A stretch of 64,000 bases of DNA from Mikania micrantha (Eukaryota; Streptophyta; Magnoliopsida; Asterales; Asteraceae). The stretch spans positions 62,791,648 through 62,855,647 of the forward strand of contig CM018685.1 of assembly GCA_009363875.1 (NCBI GenBank). The letters run 5' to 3'. The notes under the pieces are model-generated. The model searched no databases and was not told the DNA's origin. It saw only the letters and a program-made list of their open reading frames with translations. A program made the position numbers and the translations under genes. This document shows positions 55,817 to 64,000 of the stretch, piece after piece (within the stretch, counting starts at the first letter, position 1; every line of letters starts with the position of its first letter).

Positions 55817-56744
55817 CAACACATGTCAACACAAACACTAGGTTGAGCACACTTACAATTGAATTTGAATGGGATACAACAAACCACAAAGCACATACTC
55901 ATGGCCTATATGATTATAGGTGATCACTAGCAGGAGCTAGCAAACAATCGCTTACACAAAACCAGGAACTGCACAAACAGGTGAGTTCACGGCCCCTTTG
56001 CACTATTTTCGACCCTTGGGAGAGAAAACATGCATATAAACCGTTTTAATACAATAAACACCTTTTTGGATACATATGAACATGATATTATCACCTATAT
56101 ATATGTGTGGCACACATCACAACTAAGTCCTCATAAACACACATCGGACCGTTAACAGCGTGGGGCACACAACATGGAAATTCTAGATAGTACTATTTGG
56201 GCCTAACAAGCCCCATCCGTCGTGCTTGGGAGGACAACGCGAATGGAGGTCGAAACGGATGCAAAATTGACCAAACACTATGTGATTGTATTGTGAAGGA
56301 CATGGCGGGAGGCATGCACTCAGCTTCGGTTTCGAACCCACATATGCTATAATATATATTTTGACTAGATATCAATTGATATTGCATTGTAATGATATGT
56401 ATTCCTACCACATTTATTGCAAGCATTTCTGGTTACTGTTATCATAAAACATGTGCTCTCACCAACCATTGTGTTGACGTTGTTAGCATGTTTTCTCAGG
56501 TAACTAAGGCACACAATCAGGAATAGGATGCAAGGACCGAGTCACATGCATCTACATTGTGTCTTAGGCATTCCGAAAAAATTCACTTATTTTATTAAAT
56601 TTTGTAATGACTTAACAACTTAAAGCGCTTCTGCACTTATATTTTGTAATCTCATGAAAACATTTTTACTTAGCTTTCGCAAATCTGATTTTACTAAACC
56701 ATTTTATCCAAGAATTTGGATGTACATATATAAACATACATATA

Positions 56745-57030
56745 TGTGACAACCGGCATTCGAGCAACCATGAGTCAGAAATCCAAGGGTGTACACAACC
56801 ACAGGGTAAGACATAGGGTTACGAGAGTAAAGACGACAATAATAAATGACCATAAAAATACACGGGTCTTCCTAAAACAGTTAGGAAAATCAATTTAATC
56901 ACATGAACATGAATCAGAAGAAAAGAAAAAAACAACCTGTGAGGGAAAACAATGAACAAAACCTCAATGGATGACATTTGGAGTATCGATCCAACGAGAT
57001 GTCGACATGGGTGACGATCCATGTGGATAT
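56745..57030 (+). mobile_element. LTR-like fragment H'
   Basis: TGTGACAACCGGCATTCG at 56745 looks like a Gypsy LTR start (compare TGTGACATCCGG of A). Only 286 bp follow before fragment G begins. No TSD or second end was found. Confidence 0.35.
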
Positions 57031-58930
57031 TGTAACATCAGTGCCGGAACCGTACCGGAACAGTGATCTTAAACAGTAACATGAACAGTAAACAGGTACG
57101 AACAATATACATTTCAGTGCATTTTCTATTCATGTCCATTGTCATTATCATTTTGTGTTATCAAACAACAAGTTCAGGAACATTTAACAGAAACAAAGTT
57201 AAGAACTAGGGTTCTTGATTCAGATAATTATCTGGCAACACAGAACCATCATGTGATTATTTGTTAGGATTTATTATGTATAAACGCATGTGAGGCTTTA
57301 TAGAACAAAACAGAACGGATGTTGTTATGTGAATGCTAAATTGACGGGTTATTCGTATAGGTGACGATCTGTACGAATATATCTGAAGGTTTAACGTTCT
57401 GAATAATATCCCATAATTAGAAAACAATATTGAAAAGTATAGTTATCGCCGTGTTCGTACGGGTGACGATTCGAACGAATACGCGCGACGACCGTACGAT
57501 TCGATTTGAACAGTTAATTAAACAATTCTGGAAATTTTAAAATAAGTAAAAGATATTAGTTAATTTATTAGGAATCACAACTTAAAATAAATTTAGAAAT
57601 CTTATTTTATAAATCGTGTCGTTTCGTGACGGAAACCACGAAAAAAAAACGACATTTTGCGCGAAACCGATCGAGACCGAACATCGGGTATCGGTGATAC
57701 ATTAAATGAGAACATTTAATGCATCACCAACCATCACCACCTAAATTTTTCCCTCTCTCTCGTCACTCTCTCTCGTCACTCTCTCTCTCTCTAGAAATTC
57801 CAACTTCTCTCTACAATTGGGAGCTCATTTCAAGTCGGAATCAAGCATAGTTGGTGCCAAAACGATCATCTCGTTGTGTAGATCAAGGAAGTACAAGAAT
57901 TTCAAGCTTTGATCAACCAAATTCGAGGTAAATAATGATTTTATTTCGGTTTTAAGGGTGTATCACGAACCTCTTGGATTATTGTAATTTTAATCACATT
58001 GAACACTTAGATAAGCACATATGAATGATTAGGAAGTTGTAGGAATTGATTTGAGATAGATTTGAGTCGAAAAATGAAGAAGAAAGTGCAGGTTCGTGAT
58101 CAGTTCGATCAGGCGAACCTGTGGCCTGCAACGAACCTGCACCGAACCTGTTAAGTCTGTAGCCGAACCGTGTTGGCCTGCAACGAACCTGTTAAAGTGA
58201 CGAACCTGGAATCTTAACCGAACCATCTCGTTGTATTGCTGAACCTGTGGCCAGCGAACCATGGGAAACGAACCTATGTTACCACAAACCTAATGATGGC
58301 CGAAACCTAGGAACTTTGCCGAACCTTTACTCACTAGACGAACCTACTAGCAACGAACCCTAGATCAACGAACCTTGTTGAGCGAACCATAAAGGTTCGC
58401 CGAACCTCTATCATACACGAACCTCAGAGGTTCGTCCCACTCAAAGGTTCGCCGAACCTACCTTTACTATCAAGAAGGTTCGCCGAACCCTAAATGTTCG
58501 CCAAACCTATACTCATATTCTAATAGGTTCGCTGCCCAAGGTGGTTTGAACCTCAAAGTGTTAGCTAATCAAGGAAATTCAGTACCTAGGGCTATTGAAC
58601 TTAGTTGTAAGAACAAGGAAATGATCATACGAGCACTCGAAACTTAGAACGAACTAAGGAACATGCATTAGTGGGGGTTTTACCACAAAGTGTTGGTGTA
58701 AATCTCAATATTTACATCTAACACTTAGAAATCTCATACGAATGTATATAACTAATTTGGATTGTTCAATTGTGCACTCCAAGCTAAGTTGTAAACTCGG
58801 AAGAACAAGAATCAAGTTGGGAAACAAAGAACTACCAAAGGACTTGGAATTGACCTAAATTTGGTTAATTCAAGTTCTGCTTAGATTTCAGTCACTACAA
58901 CGTTTTAAAACTTTACTTAGATTTTCATCA
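57031..58930 (+). mobile_element. LTR fragment G, same family as B
   Basis: It starts TGTAACATCAGTGCCGGAAC and stays clearly similar to LTR B for about 500 bp (shared CAGATAATTATCTGGCAACA and TTCGTATAGGTGACGATCTG). It then has a CT-rich microsatellite (57750-57793) and a CGAACCT array. The 3' half with the donor/acceptor block is missing, so it is truncated. The right end is indistinct. Confidence 0.65.
58090..58560 (+). repeat. CGAACCT/AGGTTCG array in LTR fragment G
   Basis: About 25 copies of CGAACCT, AGGTTCG or single-base variants occur in 470 bp, in both orientations, some as AGGTTCGCCGAACC inverted pairs. It is the counterpart of the GGCCCA and CATTCG arrays of LTR B, although the two LTRs are related upstream. 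Confidence 0.75.
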
Positions 58931-59150
58931 TATATATATATAATCCACAAGCATATTTACAGGTTTTTCTTAGTTTTTCAACAATTTCATTATTAACTAA
59001 ATTTAACCGAACCCGAACCGTAACTGGTGGTTAACCGATCAATTGGTTATGATTATGGTTAAGGATTTAGAATTAACCGAAATAGCGGTTTTGGTTATGA
59101 ATATGGCCATAACTGCACCGAACCGAACAATACACACCCTTGATAAGTGT

Positions 59151-59881
59151 CCTCATTATAGTAAGTAGGATCATTATATTTTCCTAAACCAAATCAATTT
59201 TGTTCACATAGATTTTATAATAATAAAAGTTAGTAAATGTTTTAGATTTAGATGACCTCTAAGTTTTTTCTAGGGATTTGTTTCTGATTATGTAGTGACC
59301 CTCCATTATAAGGTATATTGGGAGCACAATTAGGTTTTGAGAAGGTTACCATGGTAGGGGTGTACAAAAATATCCGAAATTGAACCTAATTTATCTAAAT
59401 TCTGAATATAAAATATACAAAAATTCGAATACCTGAAAATTTCTGATATCTAAAATCATATTTTCGAAAATCTTTAATTCGGGTGAAATATGATGAATAG
59501 TTTTCAAAAGAGTGCAAGTAACCCTTCAAAAAGATCACTAATTCTTGCATCATAAAATGATAAAATTAAGTACCTAAAATTCTTTTATCCATCTGAAAAT
59601 GTTATAATACAATCCTAATTTCAAATTCAAGTGAGCAAAAATAATTAGAACCACAATTTTGATGTGATTATTTTCCCCAAAACTAAACAAGAAACAAGTA
59701 ATAAACTACAAATCTACAATTACAACTAACGACATTTACATTTACATTTACTAGTTTCAGATAGCATGGAATTGCAAACGATAATTACCTGCAACGAAGA
59801 AGAAATAAAGTCTAAATCTATAAATGGTTTTTCTTTTTTAAACTAATTTGGTTTTCACTTAAACATTTTTTTATTAAATAA
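59151..59881. other. Intergenic DNA with a degraded hAT-type end
   Basis: No gene. TAGGGGTGTACAAAAATATCC at 59355 resembles a hAT-type terminus followed by CCGAAAT-type microrepeats to about 59490, but no opposite end was found. Confidence 0.4.
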
Positions 59882-60342
59882 CTAGGTTAGTACCCCGTAT
59901 ATTACACGGGTTTAACAAAAAAGTATAATAAGTAATTTCAATTAAAATTTAAATACTATAAGATGATATTTAAAATAACATGTGATTAATTTTATATATT
60001 TAATACTTTAAGTAAAAAAATAATTATATTTTTTATTTAAATACTAAGTTTTTTAAAGTTTGTTTCTTTAAAATGTCATTTTAAAAAACTCTTTTTGAAA
60101 TTTTATATTTTATAAAAATTTGATTTTTAAAATGTTTTTTAATATTAATATTTTTATAATGCATGAAAAAACTTTTTTTTTAATTTTAAAATATATAAAA
60201 GTATATTTAATATTTAATATTATGAATTATGGTTTGTATAAGATGTATTTAATATGAGAGAGATGCGAGAAAATTAAACTTGATATGCTCTATGAATGTG
60301 ACATGTGTGCATAAAATTTATTCATTTATTATAATATATAGA
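59882..60342 (-). mobile_element. Complete non-autonomous Helitron (461 bp)
   Basis: On the minus strand it begins A|TCTATATATTATAATAAATG (60342). It ends with a CCCGTGTAATATACGGG hairpin (59910-59894) about 8 nt before CTAG|T (59882). Insertion between A and T, a TC start, a 3' hairpin and a CTRR end are the defining Helitron features. It is AT-rich and noncoding. Confidence 0.78.
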
Positions 60343-60486
60343 TATAGATTTGTTAAATCGTTAATTTTTTCTCCTATTTTATTGATTGAATAAATATAAG
60401 TTTTTGAGTTTCGAATATTATATTTTATTATTATTTTATTTTCGTTTAATTTTTTTACAATTGATACTTTTATATTTTAAATCAAT

Positions 60487-60978
60487 GTTGTAAAAATCGG
60501 CCTAGGCGGCCGCCTAGGCGCTAGGCGCCCATCTACTGTCTAATTTTTGGCCTAGGCGGTGCCTAGGCGGGATCTAGGCGGCCCGATCAGATTTTTATTT
60601 TTTTTTTCACTTTTTTGACTTTTTTTGACTTTTTTATGGTAAAAATGGACAAATTTCTTGATTATTTAGATATTTCTCAACCAAAAATCTTTAATATGTC
60701 TCTGAAACATCGAATCCAGGCAGTTAACATCGAAATTTATCTCTAAACTTTGAACTCAGTGTTTAAGTTTGCACTTTAAAGTACTTTTTTTAGTATATTT
60801 AAGTATATTTTTTAAAATTACTTGAAGTATTATATTAAATTATTGATATTGATGTGTGTATATAATATATATTTGTAAAATTACATATAAAAATTCCAAT
60901 CCGCCTAGCGCCGATTAATCCCGATTAATCCCGAGGCGGTACCTCACCGCCCGACTAGCGCCTATCGACTTCTACAAC
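60487..60978. mobile_element. TIR element rich in GCCTAGGCGG
   Basis: The left end GTTGTAAAAATCGG and the right end, reverse-complemented GTTGTAGAAGTCGA, are imperfect inverted repeats. Just outside them TTTAAAT-like flanks are also inverted. The outer parts carry CCTAGGCGG, GGCGCCTAG and CGCCTAGCGCC motifs while the middle is AT-rich. No clear target duplication was seen, so the class is uncertain (hAT-like MITE is one option). Confidence 0.5.
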
Positions 60979-61084
60979 CATGTTTTAAATTTACTTTTCA
61001 TTTATTTTTAGGTATGCAATTTTATTATTTTAAACATAATTATTAATTTTCCATTATTTAATAAGATGAATACATCAATTGAAT

Positions 61085-61169
61085 AAAGAGAGACGGGAAA
61101 TTTAGAAGTTGACTTAACCAGAGATTGACATGTGTCATAAGAAAATTTTTATTTATTATAATAGGTAGA
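61085..61169 (-). mobile_element. Helitron 5' end
   Basis: On the minus strand A|TCTACCTATTATAATAAATA at 61169 is followed by GACACATGTC, as at the other Helitron ends here. The 3' end was not found. Confidence 0.4.
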
Positions 61170-61900
61170 TTAGCACCACTTTTGTCGTGGAGTGGGTAGC
61201 GTTTACAAAATGAAAGTAATCACAAGTAAACTACATTTCAAAGGGTCTCGTTATTAAACACACATCTTTTTTGTTTTAACACTAAACCGAACCTATACGT
61301 CTCGTATAGATTTACACGAGTTGTATAAATGTGTGGTGAATGTAAGAACAACAAGACTCGTTTTAAAAGTTAATATTCGTTGATTTAATTATTATGAGTA
61401 AACTTATCTTTTGCTACATGTAGTTTGACAATTATAACACTTTTGGTTCGAACTTTTCAAAATTACTATTATATTTCATGTGATTTGAGAGTTATAACTT
61501 TTTTGCTCTTAACTTTTCAAAAGTTATAACATTTTTGCTTCAAACTTTTCAAAATGTCAGGAAGTGTAATACAAACAAATTAACAAAGTCAGAGAGTATG
61601 ATAAAGACATATTAGAAAAGTCAGAGTATAATGGATATTTTGAAAAGTTTTAATCAAAAGAGTTTTAAGTGACCAACGACACGATGAAAAAGAGGTTCAA
61701 TTATTAAAAAAAAATATATCTTCCACTCTTCGAGTGAGTAAGCTTAAGCCACAGGCCCAGCCCAATCTTGACGTATAGAAAATAAACAACAGTAAAGGCG
61801 TAAAGCCTAGCTAACAAATAAAGCAGCCCACTTACAATACATTTAGTATATTTCAGAATCAAAATCTAAACTTTTTTCTTCAACAACAAATTCGAAGTCT
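61170..61900. other. Intergenic DNA, nothing firm
   Basis: No gene. A phrase of the type AACTTTTCAAAA recurs several times between 61450 and 61660, suggesting an old repeat whose ends I cannot place. Confidence 0.4.
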
Positions 61901-62150
61901 TAGAGGTGTTCATCAGGTCGGATAACGAGTTATTCGGGTTTGAAATTTTTTTGGTCTATCCGAAACCCGACCCGAAATTCGAAATATATTATCCGACCCG
62001 AACAACCCGAATTCTTACATTCGAATAACCCGAACAACCCGAATAAACAGTTTTTTTTTGGTTATTCGGATATCCGACCTGAAAAAACTAGTTTTTGCAT
62101 ATCCGAAACCTTACCCGACCCGAATCTAAAATCATATTGTCCGACCCCTA
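61901..62150. mobile_element. hAT-type MITE, 250 bp, CCCGAA motifs
   Basis: The left end TAGAGGTGTTCA and the right end, reverse-complemented TAGGGGTCGGAC, are hAT-like. The interior repeats ACCCGAACAACCCGA and ATCCGACC. The flanks do not show a matching 8-bp duplication. Confidence 0.55.
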
Positions 62151-62412
62151 GTCCTGCATCTGTTCATATGCTAAAGACACCCCCGTGGCCCCATACACAC
62201 TCTTTATTTATACTGTCTTGATATAATCTTATTTTTCAATTCCCTTTTATATTAATATTTTCTTTTCATTTATTTATAAAATGACATCATTATTTAAATT
62301 ACTATATATACATTTGCGAAATGCAATCATTGATTGTTTGAAACAATCAGCATAGAAGCCCACCACTTGCAAATTTGGGCTGTCAATGTTGTGCCACACT
62401 ACCACCTAGCTG

Positions 62413-62662
62413 TAGAGGTGCGTAAGTTGGGTTTTTTTCCGGTTCCGGTTCCAGTCAGCAAAGTCAATACCCGGTTCCGGTTTCAGTTCGGGTTTGGGCC
62501 GGGTACAGGTGGAACCAGTTCCGATTTTCCCGGTTTCGGTTCCGGTTCCGGTTCTAATTTGTCTGAAAAACCGTACCCGTTCGTACCCACCAGTTCGGGT
62601 ATGACCGGGTCCAGTTCCGGTTCGGGTTGTCGGTTCTGGGTCCCTTTTTTTGCCTACCTCTA
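62413..62662. mobile_element. hAT-type MITE, 250 bp, CCGGTTCCGG motifs
   Basis: The termini are TAGAGGTG on the left and, reverse-complemented, TAGAGGTA on the right. The flanks CCTAGCTG (62405-62412) and ACTAGCCG (62663-62670) match at 6 of 8. The interior is almost entirely GGTTCCGGTTCCGG and GGTTCGGG. No coding capacity beyond repeat-driven frames. Confidence 0.68.
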
Positions 62663-62670
62663 ACTAGCCG

Positions 62671-63146
62671 TGCACAAACCTAGACGGTTCGGTTTATAAA
62701 TTGGTTTTGTTTTGTTAACAATTGTCAAAATTGGTTTAATAGTTATAAGATGCGGTTTGAAAACAACGTGAGATTAGAAATCAAACCCTAACCAAACTAA
62801 TTGGGATCTGCTTGATGTTGATTTAGTTCACTTTTTATTCAAATAGTTGATAACCTATAAATAACTATAAAAGTAGTAATATATTTTTATAGACTTTATA
62901 TTTTATATTCTTGGCAAATCTTCGTGATGTGTTCTCAAACCCGATCTGTTTTGTAGGTATTCATCGTATGCAGCTTTCTCGTTGGTCATTAGGGTACGAC
63001 ATGTCACCTTCTACCATGTCTTCGTATATTTAACATTTCGTATTCCAATTCACCATTAAGTGAGGATAGAAAAAAAATCTCTCATATTAGGTGTGTTATG
63101 TATTTCTTCATTATATATTTTTTCGTGTAAGTAATTGTAATATTGT
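62671..63146. other. Intergenic DNA, nothing firm
   Basis: A short GGTTCGGTTT-containing stretch near 62690-62770 hints at another degraded hAT-type fragment. Otherwise nothing recognised. Confidence 0.4.
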
Positions 63147-63159
63147 ATATGAAGAAGAG

Positions 63160-63288
63160 GCAACGCCTCTTGGGTTGTAGCCCAGTGGTAAGAGGCAACG
63201 CCTCTTTGGAGGAGACCCAGGTTCAATCCTGGTAAAGGGGGTAATTTAGGAGTAATGTAGTGTGTGTGAGTTAGCCGTTCAAAAAAAA
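63160..63288 (+). mobile_element. Short tRNA-derived SINE
   Basis: Box A TTGTAGCCCAGTGGTAAG, box B AGGTTCAATCCTGG and a tail GCCGTTCAAAAAAAAA lie between perfect 13-bp duplications ATATGAAGAAGAG (63147-63159 and 63289-63301). Only about 130 bp long. The palindrome AGAGGCAACGCCTCTT occurs at 63156-63171 and again at 63191-63206, one copy overlapping the left duplication. Confidence 0.82.
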
Positions 63289-63301
63289 ATATGAAGAAGA
63301 G

Positions 63302-64000
63302 AGAGAAAATAATAATAAAAGATTAAACAAACATTATTTTATAAAATACAAATAAATATGGACCGGAAAAAAAATGTGAGAGATTAAAAAAAATAGAACT
63401 ACGTGATAGTAAATTTTAATTAAGCATACAAACAAATATTTAGCCAATTCTATCAAGAAAGTTATACAAGATGCCCTATTATCTATCCAGAAAAATAAAA
63501 AATAAATAGAAAACATAAAGTAAGTTCAAGGCGAGTAACATAGAAGAAAAAACAAACAAACAAATATTTAACCTATCAGTTTCAAACTATTTTATAATAT
63601 TTATCCTTTTCATAAGATAATTGTTTAGATCGTATTGGTGGCAAAAAAGCAATTCCATTGTGTTGTATGAATTTCAAATTGTCATTTTCACTCTTTTAGA
63701 TTTTCCACATTATATTTTCCACATCTATTCGTCAGTACTTGATTTAAGTCGTCTATCTGAATTATCGGTGTATGACTAAATACGAACACCACTTTACCTA
63801 AAAACATCTATTTTCTATACAAGTTCTTTTATTTTTTTGTACTAGATTGTTTCTTTGTATTTTTTTGCTAGATCTTTATTTTTTGTGATAATTTTGTTTT
63901 TCACTGAATATTGTCTTTTTTTACTGGATTTTTATTTTTGTGTTTTTAGTCAAATTATGTTTTCATTGAATCATCCTGAGATTTTTATTTTTATGTTTAG
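63302..64000. other. AT-rich intergenic DNA, no gene seen
   Basis: No coding region, element boundary or RNA signal recognised up to the end of the window. Confidence 0.55.

Larger units (their letters stand above)
42231..56744 (+). mobile_element. Gypsy LTR F, related to D and split by D
   Basis: The left part is 42231-44170 and the right part 55822-56744. It starts TGTGACAACTC and shares with D both the GCGGTACGC motif array upstream of a TATA box (CTATAAATACC, 43020-43030) and similar flanking text (ACGACCGATCA). The shared donor block CAGGTGAGTTCAC is at 55978-55990 and its partner GTGCTCTCACC (two mismatches) at 56453-56463. TTGAC and TTTTCTCAG (ending 56499) follow. The right end is unclear: it runs into another LTR-like start at 56745. 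D lies in the opposite orientation. Confidence 0.6.
39431..59142. mobile_element. hAT-type element split by the right nest
   Basis: The left end TAGGGGTG (39431) and the right end, reverse-complemented CAAGGGTG (ending 59142), are hAT-like termini. The flanks ATCAGTGT (39423-39430) and ATAAGTGT (59143-59150) match at 7 of 8. Both halves (39431-39620 and 58985-59142) are dense in AACCGAACC / GGTTATGGTTAA motifs. The interior now holds a Helitron 5' part and the LTR mosaic E-F-D-H'-G. No transposase was seen. Confidence 0.7.

Noticed and set aside
40362..56751. Clean solo-LTR calls with TSDs for E and F
   Set aside because: Flanks do not match (CCTAA/TTGGT for E; TTTTC/ACCGG if F ended at 56751), so boundaries are given with lower confidence.

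Overview
This is nuclear DNA from a plant: AT-rich, intron-containing and dominated by transposons. Families resembling Tekay chromoviruses, a Sirevirus and tRNA-derived SINEs suggest a large-genome eudicot. An Asteraceae-type genome is my best guess, from general resemblance only. I recognise one host gene, a type-1 serine/threonine protein phosphatase (PP1/TOPP) on the minus strand at 36382-38539 in three exons. It has a SINE about 165 bp upstream of its start codon, another about 20 bp after its stop codon, and a third in intron 1.

Left nest (6788-33660). A hAT-type MITE of about 320 bp with perfect 8-bp target duplications (GTTTACAA) was entered by Tekay-type Gypsy element A (TSD CCAGT). 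The protease end of A was entered by Gypsy element B, which later collapsed to a solo LTR of about 4.3 kb (TSD AAAAG). B was entered by Copia/Sirevirus-like element C, 11.7 kb, TSD TGTGT, with LTRs that differ at only two sites. All four levels have readable boundaries.

Right nest (39431-59142). Another hAT-type element (8-bp TSD, 7 of 8 matching) holds a Helitron fragment and a mosaic of degraded Gypsy LTRs (E, F, H', G). Inside F lies D, a very young full-length Tekay element on the minus strand (44171-55816, TSD CAACA). Its two 2919-bp LTRs differ at only two positions that I can find, and its gag-pol reading frame is intact through the chromodomain. D also has an additional coiled-coil/acidic ORF before gag and a predicted 81-nt intron in gag.

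The most unusual signal is shared by five otherwise divergent LTRs (A, B, D, E, F). Each carries a splice-donor-like GGTGAGTT block, a distant reverse complement (AACTCACC), a TTGAC branch-like site and a TTCTCAG|GTRA acceptor, always in that order. It looks like a conserved leader intron whose donor can pair with sequence beside its own branch point. The LTRs also each carry a family-specific array of short motifs.

The remainder is small elements in AT-rich DNA: hAT MITEs with hexamer-rich interiors, a Mutator-like MITE, one complete non-autonomous Helitron and several 5' Helitron ends, SINEs and a degenerate tandem repeat. 1-3010 and 63302-64000 show no gene. All LTR comparisons were made by eye.
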